Of a stretch of DNA of 64,000 nt, positions 55,805 through 64,000 are shown one piece after another. The position numbers and the translations under genes are program-made. Source of the DNA: Enterococcus alishanensis (GTDB lineage: Bacteria > Bacillota > Bacilli > Lactobacillales > Enterococcaceae); the NCBI RefSeq assembly GCF_019218635.1, contig NZ_JAHUZB010000001.1, positions 124,001-188,000 of the forward strand. The letters are read 5' to 3'. The notes below the pieces were generated by a model. That model saw only the letters and a program-made list of their open reading frames with translations. It was not told the origin of the DNA and searched no databases. Position 1 is the stretch's first letter. Each line of letters begins with the position of its first letter.

Positions 55805-56443
55805 ATGGAAGTATTTGCATCAACTATCTTAACTTTAGCAAAAGAACCGCGAAATATTTTCGCAGCATATTTGTTGCAACAAGATCATTTGTACAACAAA
55901 ATACCGCTGGCGCAACGCTCTGAGTTAATTTCTCAGGCAGAGGCTTGTGGTGAAGGAATCGCTGAAAAGTTACGAGGGGAAAAATTAGCTGAATGGTTGA
56001 CGGACTATCAATTACAGCTGGAAACATTTGAAGATACGACTAAGGTTAGCTTCAATCATGTCTTAGCCGAGTTTCAACAGCCGGATATGATCAGAGTCAA
56101 TCAAACTTTAATTGATGTAGGAAATGAATTGCTTCAAGCAGAGCCTAATTTGGCTTTCTTAACGGGAAAAGCCAGTTTGACTGAAATTTTACAAGCCCAC
56201 GAACTTTTTCATTTTCTAGAGGAACAAGATCAGTTATTCACGAAAGAAAAGCACGTGACTTATAAAACCGGACCCTTCAAACGAAAAGCGCGGATACATG
56301 CTTTAAGTGAGATTGCTGCTAATCGGTTTGCGGAAGTTTTTTTTCAGTTGGATTATCCGGTTTTACTATTAAATCCGGTGTTGTTATATCCAATCGATGA
56401 GGATTATAGCTGGCAATTTATCAGACAAATCCAGCAACTTTGA
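55805..56443 (+). CDS. Unknown protein with HExxH motif, paired with the hydantoinase-like gene
   Basis: 212 residues, soluble, no signal peptide. HELFH at 132-136 fits the zinc-metalloprotein HExxH consensus, and a downstream helix SEIAANRFAEVFF (Glu169) could give the third ligand as in gluzincins. I do not recognise the family. The gene starts 9 bases after the HyuA-like gene with AGGAGC just before, so the two are co-translated; it could be a partner subunit or maturation factor. The chance of HExxH by coincidence is not negligible. Confidence 0.6.
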   Translation: MEVFASTILTLAKEPRNIFAAYLLQQDHLYNKIPLAQRSELISQAEACGEGIAEKLRGEKLAEWLTDYQLQLETFEDTTKVSFNHVLAEFQQPDMIRVNQTLIDVGNELLQAEPNLAFLTGKASLTEILQAHELFHFLEEQDQLFTKEKHVTYKTGPFKRKARIHALSEIAANRFAEVFFQLDYPVLLLNPVLLYPIDEDYSWQFIRQIQQL

Positions 56444-56551
56444 AACTATTGTCACAAGCTATCGATTAATTGAAAATACCAATTAGTATCATGGGAATAG
56501 ATAAAGTATAGTGATAGTAATAACAAACTTAAAAGGAGCGTTTTTATTAAT

Positions 56552-57388
56552 ATGGAAAATTCATGGTTAAATTTAGCAGGCGACGTCGTTTTAATTACTG
56601 GTGCATTAGGTGGAATGGGTCGTAAAATTGCTAATGATTTCGCAGAACAAGGCGCAAACATGGCGTTAGTCGACTTAAATAAAGAAGCCACTGCAGCATA
56701 TGCAAAAGAATTGGCAAATACTTACAATGTAAAAGCTGAAGGTTATGCATGTAACTCAACAGTTGAAGAACAAGTGGAAGCATTAATTAAAGATGTAAAA
56801 GCTGACTTTGGTCGGATTGATGTATTAGTGAATACAGCAGCCATCTTGAAATTTAGTCCATTAGAAGACCTACCATTTGATGAATGGAAACAAGTAATCG
56901 ATGTCAACTTGAATGGTTACTTCTTAATCTCACAACGAGTGGGTCAAGTCATGATCGAACAACAAGGCGGAAGAATGGTTCATATCTCAACTATTGCCTC
57001 AATTTCACCAGAAACTTATTCAGGTGCTTACAGCCCATCTAAAGCTGGCGTAAACATGATGTCGAAACAAATCGCAGCTGAATGGGGACAATATGGTGTC
57101 CGCAGTAACTGTATTTTACCTTGTTTTGTTAAAACACCTCTTTCAACTAAATTCTATGAAGATGTTGAAGTAGAAGAAGGTCGTCGTCGGATGGTCGCTT
57201 CTCGTCGTATCGGTGATGTACAAGATATTGCAAACAGTGCTTTATTCTTAGCCAGCAAACGTTCTGACTATACAAATGGTCACGAATTACGCGTTGAAGG
57301 TGGCTTTGGCATTATGCTAGGTGATTTAGTACCAAAACCAGGCGGACGTCGTCAATACGCAATTGATTCTCGTAAACCAAAAGCATAA
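56552..57388 (+). CDS. Short-chain dehydrogenase/reductase
   Basis: 278 residues, classical SDR: nucleotide motif TGALGGMG (about 17-24) followed by Asp in ALVDLN, suggesting NAD preference; NTAA in place of NNAG; catalytic Ser in HISTIAS and YSPSK (Tyr/Lys). A C-terminal tail of about 25 residues (GDLVPKPGGRRQYAIDSRKPKA) is unusual. AAAGGAG lies 13 bases before the ATG, longer than normal spacing. Last gene of the cluster; probably oxidises a hydroxyl on the same substrate class. Confidence 0.85.
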   Translation: MENSWLNLAGDVVLITGALGGMGRKIANDFAEQGANMALVDLNKEATAAYAKELANTYNVKAEGYACNSTVEEQVEALIKDVKADFGRIDVLVNTAAILKFSPLEDLPFDEWKQVIDVNLNGYFLISQRVGQVMIEQQGGRMVHISTIASISPETYSGAYSPSKAGVNMMSKQIAAEWGQYGVRSNCILPCFVKTPLSTKFYEDVEVEEGRRRMVASRRIGDVQDIANSALFLASKRSDYTNGHELRVEGGFGIMLGDLVPKPGGRRQYAIDSRKPKA

Positions 57389-57395
57389 TTAGATA

Positions 57396-57433
57396 AAAGG
57401 TCTTCGCAAATTGCTGCGAAGACCTTTTTTTTA
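57396..57433. terminator. Bidirectional terminator
   Basis: 13-bp perfect stem (57396-57408 with 57415-57427) and T-run between the SDR gene and convergent pepO. Confidence 0.92.
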
Positions 57434-57434
57434 T

Positions 57435-59342
57435 TTACCAAATACTCACTCGTTTTTCTGGTGCTAAATACATATTGTCTGATTCTGTCACATGGAAAGT
57501 ATCATAAAATTCAGGGAGATTTTTCACTTGGACGTTGGCTCTTAATTTATTTGGTGCATGAACATCGACAGCCAATAATAATTGACTATATTCTTCTCGA
57601 GCTTTCATCCGCCAAATGGTTGCCCAGTTGATAAAGAAGGCAGCTAAATCTACCTCAGCTTCTTTTTTAGTAGCTTCTAAGGCACAACTCAAACCGCCGG
57701 CATCGGCAATATTTTCTGAGACAGTTAATTTACCGTTGACTTTGCCACCAGCAATTTCTAAACCATCAAATTGGGCAATCATGTCATCTGCTAATTGTTG
57801 GAAATGGGTCGTGTCATCTTCAGTCCACCAGTTATTCATATTGCCGTATTCATCAAATAGTGCGCCATTGTTATCAAAGGCATGAGAAATTTCATGAGCA
57901 ATCACGGCTCCGATACCACCAAAGTTTTGACTGGCAGATTGTTCTAGGCTGTAAAAAGGCGCCTGTAAGATCGCCGCTGGAAAAACAATGATATTTCTAA
58001 AAGGATGGTAATACGCATTCACTGTTGAAGCGCTCATTTCCCATTCGTCGCGATCGACTGGTTGATTCCATTTGCTGAAATTATCAAGCCGAACTAGTTT
58101 TGCAAAATGGAGGGCATTGGTTAATAAAGTACCGCCATCTTCTGCTGTTGTGACGCGAAATTGTTGATAAATTTCCGGAATACTATCAGGATAACCCACA
58201 TGCACACCGAGGGTACTTAGTTTTAAGATGGCTTTTTCTTTAGTTGCTGGACTTAACCAAGCATTGTTGTTTAAACGGTCTTGATAGACACCAATCATGG
58301 TGGTCACCATTTTTTTGACATCTGCTTTGGCTGTGGCACCAAAATATTTTTCACCGTAATAATTACCAACGACTTGATCAAAACGACCGGAAGCTAAATA
58401 GTAAGCGGCTTTTTCTTGTGGGCGGGCTTCTTCAGCACCGGATAAAGCACGATTGTAGCTGCCACCGATTTGACGAAATTCTTCACTTAAATAGCCAGTT
58501 AAAGCATTTAAAGTCATGACTAGCATCCAGCTTTTTAATTTTTCAAAAGTTTCTTCGTTGACTATTTGATCTAGTGCCTCAAAATACTCTGGTTCAGTCA
58601 CGATGATTTTTTCAGGTAGTTGACCGATCAGACCAGTTACTAATTTTTCTAAGTCAAAGTGATGAGAGTGTTTGACAAACTCAGTTCCTGTTTGCGGATT
58701 GTACATTTTACTATAGTCGGCATTTTCTTCCGAGCTTTTCAAATGAGGTGCCAACGCTTTATCAAAAGCAATGGCTTGATCGGTTATTTTCTCAGCTGTT
58801 TCTGAATCGTAGCCGGCTAATGCAAATAACTGTAAAGTCATTTCTTTAAACATTTGCAACAGTTGTTCAGCTTGAGGATGATCTTTTTCGTAATACGTTT
58901 TATCTGGTAGAATGGTACCGGTAGTTGCTGCAAACAAAGCATTGATTTGCGTATTTTTCATATCGGCATCGATTTCTAAGCCAAAGGGTAAAGGCATCCC
59001 ATCTAGTACCCAAGAATCAATCTGTTTATTTAAATCAGAGAAGTTGCGTAAGTCTGTTACTCTTTTTAGTAATGGCAAAAGAGGGGTTGCTCCGTCGGCA
59101 TCTCTTTTTGCAAAGTCCTTTGTTAATTGGTAATAAGCCAGATATTCTTTTAGCAAGTCATCTTGAACTGATTCTGGCTTTTCAACCATTTCTTTCGTGT
59201 CATTGATTAATAAATCATCGATTTGATCGACTAAATCAATAAAGCCGCCAGTCGCTGGTTTGTCGGCAGGGATTTCAGCGGTTTCTAACCATTCACCATT
59301 TACTGCTTGATATAAATCATCTTTTAATAAATTTTTATCCAT
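57435..59342 (-). CDS. pepO: M13-family metallopeptidase (PepO endopeptidase)
   Basis: 635 residues, neprilysin-like. Zinc motif VIAHEISHAFD with the third ligand in SENIADAGGL; further signature NAYYHPFRNIIVFPAAILQ. No signal peptide, so it is the cytosolic oligopeptidase of lactic acid bacteria that trims imported peptides. Shine-Dalgarno AAAGGGG upstream. Divergent from the cysteine-protease-like gene. Confidence 0.94.
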   Translation of the reverse strand: MDKNLLKDDLYQAVNGEWLETAEIPADKPATGGFIDLVDQIDDLLINDTKEMVEKPESVQDDLLKEYLAYYQLTKDFAKRDADGATPLLPLLKRVTDLRNFSDLNKQIDSWVLDGMPLPFGLEIDADMKNTQINALFAATTGTILPDKTYYEKDHPQAEQLLQMFKEMTLQLFALAGYDSETAEKITDQAIAFDKALAPHLKSSEENADYSKMYNPQTGTEFVKHSHHFDLEKLVTGLIGQLPEKIIVTEPEYFEALDQIVNEETFEKLKSWMLVMTLNALTGYLSEEFRQIGGSYNRALSGAEEARPQEKAAYYLASGRFDQVVGNYYGEKYFGATAKADVKKMVTTMIGVYQDRLNNNAWLSPATKEKAILKLSTLGVHVGYPDSIPEIYQQFRVTTAEDGGTLLTNALHFAKLVRLDNFSKWNQPVDRDEWEMSASTVNAYYHPFRNIIVFPAAILQAPFYSLEQSASQNFGGIGAVIAHEISHAFDNNGALFDEYGNMNNWWTEDDTTHFQQLADDMIAQFDGLEIAGGKVNGKLTVSENIADAGGLSCALEATKKEAEVDLAAFFINWATIWRMKAREEYSQLLLAVDVHAPNKLRANVQVKNLPEFYDTFHVTESDNMYLAPEKRVSIW

Positions 59343-59433
59343 TTTATCTGCCCCTTTCTCCTATATTATGATATATATTATGTAAATACACCATACAAAA
59401 GACTTTATCCGTTTCAGTTAAGGAGGAATTTAT

Positions 59434-59982
59434 TTGTATCCTAAAAATCAATGGATTGAGCTTAACGCTTTTTCTTTTTATAAAAACTGGCAGACACCTA
59501 GTGGCTTCTTATGCGGAACCTATGCCAGCAGTGTTTTATTGGCTTATTATCAGGATGTTTTGGCAAAACCAACGATTCCAGTGACGACTCGTCAACCTTT
59601 TGAAAATCAGAAAAAATTGATTGATATCTTGCAACCAATTTTGCAGCCAATCGATTTGCCGACAGTACCGCTTCAAATTAGCTTTGGTTTAAATTGGTAT
59701 TTTCATAAATATCAGCTACCTTTTCGAGCACGATCTACAAGCATTGGTTCTTGGCAACGGGTAACAAAACGGATTTTGGCGGGGGAACCGGTGATGATCG
59801 GTTTAGCGAAATATTTCGGTTCAACCTATGGCAATCATTGGGTAGTGGTGCATGGTTTTTACGAAAGTAATGACGGTCAGCGCTATTACAAAATCCACGA
59901 CAACTGGGGTGCGACTGAAAAAATTATTCCTGCCCGCTGGGGAAATGGGACAATTTCATTACAAGAAATAAAAACTAAATGA
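59434..59982 (+). CDS. C39-like/papain-fold cysteine peptidase, cytosolic
   Basis: 182 residues from TTG 59434 behind AAGGAGG. Catalytic Cys in GFLCGTYASSVLLAYY (about residue 28), His in YGNHWVVVHGFYE, and Asn/Asp in IHDNWG, giving a complete papain-type triad. No signal peptide or ABC domain, so not a bacteriocin exporter. Substrate unknown; the C39_2 group includes many such stand-alone proteins. Single gene. Confidence 0.75.
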   Translation: MYPKNQWIELNAFSFYKNWQTPSGFLCGTYASSVLLAYYQDVLAKPTIPVTTRQPFENQKKLIDILQPILQPIDLPTVPLQISFGLNWYFHKYQLPFRARSTSIGSWQRVTKRILAGEPVMIGLAKYFGSTYGNHWVVVHGFYESNDGQRYYKIHDNWGATEKIIPARWGNGTISLQEIKTK

Positions 59983-60034
59983 AAATCCTAAAATATATGA
60001 TAAACTGGTGGTAACAAATTAATGGAGGGACAGC

Positions 60035-61009
60035 ATGTCTAACGAATCTATTGAGAATAAGTTTAAAATTTTCAGTCTAAATGGCAATGTACCATTGGCT
60101 GAAAAGATTGCAGAAGTATGTGGCGTGAGTTTGGGGAAATCGACAGTTAAGCACTTCAGCGATGGTGAAATCGCGATCAACATTGAAGAAACTGTCCGTG
60201 GTTATGACGTTTACTTGGTTCAATCAACCAATGATCCAGTCAACGATAACTACATGGAACTATTAATTATGATTGATGCCATGAAACGAGCGAGTGCGAA
60301 AACGGTCAATGTAGTGTTACCTTATTATGGTTATGCAAGACAAGATCGTACGGCTAAGCCCCATGAACCAATCACGGCAAAATTAATTGCCAATTTATTA
60401 ACGGATGCGGGTGCCAACCGGATACTAACGTTAGACTTACACACAGTGCAAGTACAAGGATTTTTTGATATTCCAGTGGATAATTTATTTACTATGCCGC
60501 TCTTTGCTCATTATTATCGTAAACGTGGCATGGTGGGAGAAGATTATGTGGTGGTTTCACCGAAAAATAGTGGTGTGACTCGTGCCCGATCATTGGCAGA
60601 ATATTTGGATACCACGATTGCTATTGTTGATGAAGAAGAAGCCGACAATCCCGAAACAGGCTATGTGATTGGTGATGTTAAAGGAAAAACTTGTATCATG
60701 GTAGACGATATTTTAAATACCGGTATCGTTTTTGTAGAAGCTTCTAAAACATTAATGAAAGAAGGCGCTAAAGAAGTAGTCGCCTGCGCTTCTCATGGAT
60801 TATTGTCAACACCTGCAAAAGAATTGTTAGATCAAACTGAAATCAAAGATATTTGTGTGACTGATTCAGTCTCAGTCCCAGAAGAACGTCATCCTGATAA
60901 ACTTTCTATCATCAGCTGTGGTGAATTGTTAGGTTTAGGGGTCAAACGTATTTATAATAATCAAAGTGTGAGTCCATTGTTCACGATGGAACCGAAGAAT
61001 TACGAATAA
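60035..61009 (+). CDS. Ribose-phosphate pyrophosphokinase paralogue with altered active site
   Basis: 324 residues, full PRPP-synthetase length. Conserved parts: FSDGEIAINI (41-50), ARQDR (101-105), DLHTVQVQGFFDIPVD (134-149). Altered parts: the catalytic flexible loop, KRRPRPN in Bacillus Prs, is DEEEADN here (199-205); the PRPP-binding loop DDxxDTxGT is DDILNTGIV (224-232); SPDxGG is SPKNSG (175-180). Lactobacillales often have a second, divergent Prs. This copy is likely regulatory or of changed activity, not the main PRPP source. Single gene with a terminator. Confidence 0.85.
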   Translation: MSNESIENKFKIFSLNGNVPLAEKIAEVCGVSLGKSTVKHFSDGEIAINIEETVRGYDVYLVQSTNDPVNDNYMELLIMIDAMKRASAKTVNVVLPYYGYARQDRTAKPHEPITAKLIANLLTDAGANRILTLDLHTVQVQGFFDIPVDNLFTMPLFAHYYRKRGMVGEDYVVVSPKNSGVTRARSLAEYLDTTIAIVDEEEADNPETGYVIGDVKGKTCIMVDDILNTGIVFVEASKTLMKEGAKEVVACASHGLLSTPAKELLDQTEIKDICVTDSVSVPEERHPDKLSIISCGELLGLGVKRIYNNQSVSPLFTMEPKNYE

Positions 61010-61017
61010 GAATGTCG

Positions 61018-61049
61018 AAATGAGGTCTAATTGCAGACCTCATTTTTTA
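61018..61049 (+). terminator. Intrinsic terminator after the prs paralogue
   Basis: 11-bp perfect stem AAATGAGGTCT (61018-61028) with AGACCTCATTT (61035-61045), T-run. Confidence 0.9.
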
Positions 61050-61071
61050 TTAATTGATTGGCAGGTGTTTT

Positions 61072-61995
61072 ATGGCAATTATTATTGAAGAAATGATTGA
61101 ATTAAATGGACAACCTCAGTTTGTTTCCATCAGAGGAAAACAGCCAGATTTACCACTATTACTCTATCTTCATGGTGGGCCTGGGGATGCGGCTTTTCCT
61201 TTGATGAGAAAGTATAATCAGCAATTAGAAAAGCATTTTATTGTGGTGAATTGGGAGCAAAGAGGGGCGGGTAAATCCTACTATCCTTTTGATGACCAGC
61301 TGCCTGATATGGCGACTTTTGAAGCCGATTTATTGGCTTTGGTAAAAATTCTGTTAACCACATTTAAACGAAAAAAACTTTATTTAGTAGGACATTCGTG
61401 GGGCAGTGTCTTAGGTCTGAAATTTATCCAGCAACATCCTGAATTAATTGAAAAATATTTTGGTATTGGTCAAGTAGTGAATATGCAGGGAAATTTTCAG
61501 CGGCAGTGTCAATTTGTTTTGACCGAAAGCCAAGCACGCCAAGAAAAGAAAACAACTACCCAACTTCTGCAAGTCAATCAAGCGTTAAATGACGAAAATT
61601 GGTTGAAAGATTTATTGTTTGTTACGAAAAAAGTTGTGAAGTATCGCCGGTCTCTGTATGGAAAATCTAATTATAATCAACTGGTGAAAGACTTTATTTT
61701 CTCTCGCGAATATTCTTTGAAGGATTTATTGAATCGGGAAAAAGGCTCTTTACAAGCGATTCAAACCTTATGGCTAGAATTGATGACAGTTGATTTTTCT
61801 GAAGTCACGCACTTTGAAGTGCCAGTAGTATTTTTTATGGGACGTCACGATCAACATGTCTCGGCAGACTTATTGGCCCGCTATTACCAAAGAATCTCAT
61901 CAGCTAAAGAGATTGAATGGTTTGAAGTTTCCAGCCATTTTCCCCAATGGGAGGAAGCCGAGAAATTTAATCAGCTATTACCACGCTATATTTAA
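61072..61995 (+). CDS. Alpha/beta hydrolase, proline-iminopeptidase-like
   Basis: 307 residues from ATG 61072 (GCAGGTG upstream); an earlier in-frame start at 61054 precedes the Shine-Dalgarno. Oxyanion motif LHGGPGD, nucleophile Ser in GHSWGS, Asp in GRHDQHV and His in SSHFPQW complete the triad. The HGGPG pattern is typical of S33 peptidases and related esterases. Cytosolic; natural substrate unknown. Confidence 0.85.
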   Translation: MAIIIEEMIELNGQPQFVSIRGKQPDLPLLLYLHGGPGDAAFPLMRKYNQQLEKHFIVVNWEQRGAGKSYYPFDDQLPDMATFEADLLALVKILLTTFKRKKLYLVGHSWGSVLGLKFIQQHPELIEKYFGIGQVVNMQGNFQRQCQFVLTESQARQEKKTTTQLLQVNQALNDENWLKDLLFVTKKVVKYRRSLYGKSNYNQLVKDFIFSREYSLKDLLNREKGSLQAIQTLWLELMTVDFSEVTHFEVPVVFFMGRHDQHVSADLLARYYQRISSAKEIEWFEVSSHFPQWEEAEKFNQLLPRYI

Positions 61996-62073
61996 GGCTG
62001 TCATAATTTTTGGCAGTCTATTTTCTTGTGTGTTAGAATAAAACGACTTACATAGCAGAAAGGTTCGATTTTT

Positions 62074-63219
62074 TTGGAAAAGATTTATTTAGATCATGCA
62101 GCGACTAGCCCAATGAATCCACAAGTCATCGCAGAAATGACTGACGTAATGAGTAATATTTATGGTAATCCTTCTAGTATTCACGGAATTGGTCGTGAAG
62201 CTGCTGAGAAACTAATGGCTGCGCGAGATATTGTAGCTAAAAGTTTGGCGGTGAAACCTCATGAAATTATTTTTAATAGTGGTGGTACCGAAGGAGATAA
62301 TACGGCAATTTTAGGTGTGGCTTTTTCTCGAGCTGAGTTAGGTAAACACATTATCACAACTGCGATTGAGCACCCAGCTGTCATGAATACTATGAAGTAT
62401 TTAGAAGACAATGGTTTTGAAGTTACTTATTTAGGTGTGGATAAAAAAGGCCGTATCTCTTTGGATGAATTTCAAGCTGCGTTGCGAGAGGATACGATTT
62501 TAGTTTCTGTCATGTATGGCAATAATGAAATTGGTAATCTGATGCCAATAAAAGAAATTGGCGAAATATTAGCGGATCATCCAGCTTATTTCCACAGTGA
62601 CGCAGTTCAAGCTTATGGGATCGAAACCATTCGTCCTCATGAATTAGGGATCGATTTATTAAATATTTCAGCCCATAAAATTAACGGACCAAAAGGCGTG
62701 GGCTTTTTATTTAAAAATGATGCCATCAAATTGCCAGCTTTACTACGAGGTGGCGAACAAGAAGAAAAGCGTCGGGCTGGAACAGAAAATATCGCCGGCA
62801 TTGCTGGTTTAGCCAAAGCAGTGGAAATTTTGACGCCAGCAGAACGCGAGAAACGGACAGAAATGTACCAAAGCTTTAGCCAAATGATTTTATCTGCCTT
62901 AGATGTTGCTGAAATTCCTTACGCGATTAATGGCGATCTTGATCATAAATTACCGCAAATCTTGAATCTACGTTTTAAGGGTGTAGTTAATGATTTACTG
63001 TTGATGAAACTAGACTTAAAAGGTGTCGCTGTTTCCACTGGTTCTGCTTGTACAGCTGGAACCGTTGATCCTTCTCACGTACTAGAAGCAATCTATGGCA
63101 AAAATGCACCTGAAATCAAAGAATCGGTTCGTTTTAGTTTTGGTCAAGGAAATACAGAAGCGCAAATGAGCGATTTAACCAAAATTTTGGTGACTAGTTT
63201 GCAAGAGCTGGCAAAGTAG
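62074..63219 (+). CDS. iscS: Cysteine desulfurase
   Basis: 381 residues from a TTG start (AAAGG about ten bases upstream). PLP lysine in ISAHKINGPKG, active-site Cys in STGSACTAGTVDPSHVL, N-terminal IYLDHAATSPM. Supplies sulfur for tRNA thiolation or thiamine; paired with a DUF1831 gene as in other lactobacilli and enterococci. Confidence 0.95.
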   Translation: MEKIYLDHAATSPMNPQVIAEMTDVMSNIYGNPSSIHGIGREAAEKLMAARDIVAKSLAVKPHEIIFNSGGTEGDNTAILGVAFSRAELGKHIITTAIEHPAVMNTMKYLEDNGFEVTYLGVDKKGRISLDEFQAALREDTILVSVMYGNNEIGNLMPIKEIGEILADHPAYFHSDAVQAYGIETIRPHELGIDLLNISAHKINGPKGVGFLFKNDAIKLPALLRGGEQEEKRRAGTENIAGIAGLAKAVEILTPAEREKRTEMYQSFSQMILSALDVAEIPYAINGDLDHKLPQILNLRFKGVVNDLLLMKLDLKGVAVSTGSACTAGTVDPSHVLEAIYGKNAPEIKESVRFSFGQGNTEAQMSDLTKILVTSLQELAK

Positions 63220-63277
63220 ATTGAAATGCCAGATAAACATCTCTATAATAAGAATGAAAGAATATAAATGAGGTGAA

Positions 63278-63628
63278 ATGATGGGATACAGTCAAATGGA
63301 TACTGTTGAAGGCGCAAAATTTGAATATAAGTTGGCTCCCGAAGCCAAACGCTATACTTTGCGAGACAATGGATTTAAAGAAACCAAAGCTGGCAATTTT
63401 CAATTGGTTATGCCGCTGAATGCAACACCCCAAAGTAAAGAAGGATTCAAATTAAAAATCACAGTCGACAAAGAATTGAACGGCTTTAAAATGTCAGTGA
63501 CGACTGCCAACGGTTTAAAAACCTTCAATATTTTTAAAGATGAAAAAAATCAATTGGTGCAAGAGAAATTTTATTTTTTAATGGATGGCATGATTGATCG
63601 GGGTTTATTTACTAAAAGTGAAAAATAA
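63278..63628 (+). CDS. DUF1831 protein
   Basis: 116 residues; two consecutive ATG codons (63278 and 63281) follow GAGGTG, either may start. Small soluble alpha/beta protein matching the DUF1831 group found next to cysteine desulfurase genes in Lactobacillales (TLRDNGFKETKAGNFQ, MDGMIDRGLF). Function not known; a sulfur-transfer accessory role is inferred from the constant neighbour. Followed by a terminator. Confidence 0.85.
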   Translation: MMGYSQMDTVEGAKFEYKLAPEAKRYTLRDNGFKETKAGNFQLVMPLNATPQSKEGFKLKITVDKELNGFKMSVTTANGLKTFNIFKDEKNQLVQEKFYFLMDGMIDRGLFTKSEK

Positions 63629-63629
63629 G

Positions 63630-63673
63630 AGAAATAAATTTTATTCTTACGGGGATAAAATTTATTTCTTTTT
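63630..63673 (+). terminator. Intrinsic terminator after DUF1831
   Basis: 14-bp perfect stem (63630-63643 with 63656-63669), 12-base loop, T-rich tail. Confidence 0.88.
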
Positions 63674-63780
63674 GTTTATCAGAAGGCAAGGCAAGATAAA
63701 TATGGTACACTCTTAATAACAAAATCGTTTTCAAGTTGTTATTTAGATACGTACTTTTGTATCTTAGGAGAAGGTGAGAA

Positions 63781-64000
63781 TTTGGTACATAAGATTAAGA
63801 CAGTCCCCCATCATAAAATTATTTCTGAATATCGCCTGTTAACAGGCTTGAGTATTTCAATAGAAGATTGTGCCAGCTTAGCAAAACAACTGCAAAGCTA
63901 TGGCGTGGATGATTATCGAGTTGGAAAATATCAAGGAAATAGTTATTTAACTCGTTACCTAGATTATTTCGTTGATTTTTTACCGATGTGGCAATATAAG
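63781..64000 (+). CDS. Unknown protein, N-terminal part (3' truncated by window edge)
   Basis: Open frame from TTG 63781 behind AGGAGAAGGTGAG to the window end, 73 residues visible (MVHKIKTVPHHKIISEYRLL, ending LPMWQYK). No membrane segment or recognised motif in this part. The good Shine-Dalgarno and the terminator upstream argue for a real separate gene. A small inverted repeat (GATAC at 63747 with GTATC at 63759) lies in its leader. Confidence 0.6.

Noticed and set aside
55741-55923. Short plus-strand frame across the hydantoinase end
   Set aside because: Out of frame with both flanking genes and without a ribosome-binding site; the 55805 gene explains the region.
48844-57388. Cluster as a recent mobile element insertion
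   Set aside because: No transposase, integrase, tRNA or flanking direct repeats, and base composition looks like the neighbours.

Overview
The window looks like chromosomal DNA from a low-GC Gram-positive coccus of the Lactobacillales, most likely Enterococcaceae (Enterococcus or a close relative). The support is AT-rich codon use, strong Shine-Dalgarno sites, a WxL/LPxTG surface-protein locus, the order rpsU-yqeY-phoH-pgpH-ybeY-dgkA-era-recO, a glycyl T-box upstream of glyQS, and the iscS-DUF1831 pair. The genus is inferred from family resemblance; no rRNA gene is present. No tRNA, rRNA, IS element, prophage or CRISPR array was seen.

Layout. 1-2.4 kb: end of a threonine operon (hom 3' end, thrC, thrB). 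2.5-8.9 kb: a Csc-type cell-surface locus (large WxL protein, small LPxTG protein, small WxL protein, DUF916/DUF3324 protein). 8.9-17 kb: housekeeping genes (PPDK regulatory protein, Fur/Zur regulator, rpsU, yqeY, then phoH to recO). 17-25.2 kb: a complete histidine operon whose first gene is a HisZ-HisG fusion; it sits between recO and glyQS, which are neighbours in Bacillus. 25.2-28.4 kb: T-box, glyQ, glyS. 28.4-33.5 kb: a membrane-anchored XRE regulator, an AEC permease, and a gluconeogenesis-type group (class III fbp, second PPDK regulatory protein, CcpN-like CBS repressor). 34-39.7 kb: three tandem paralogous secreted proteins with DUF5648-type repeats followed by helical FIVAR-like modules. 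39.8-47.7 kb: yidC, acyP, a SpoU methyltransferase, HD protein, efp, membrane proteins, a formate/nitrite-type channel and several unknown genes.

47.7-57.4 kb is the accessory region of most interest: a LysR regulator divergent from a probable catabolic cluster (TIM-barrel isomerase/dehydratase-like protein, shikimate/quinate dehydrogenase-like protein, MFS transporter, second permease, single-subunit hydantoinase/oxoprolinase-like ATPase, a small HExxH protein, an SDR). It has candidate operators and a striking 100-bp tandem repeat whose partial third copy supplies the ribosome-binding site of the hydantoinase-like gene. I infer uptake and oxidation of a shikimate/quinate-like cyclic acid, but the substrate is not established.

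57.4-64 kb: pepO, a cytosolic papain-fold protein, a PRPP synthetase paralogue that has lost key active-site residues, an alpha/beta hydrolase, iscS with its DUF1831 partner, and the start of an unknown gene. Many genes are separated by clear intrinsic terminators, which define the transcription units listed below.
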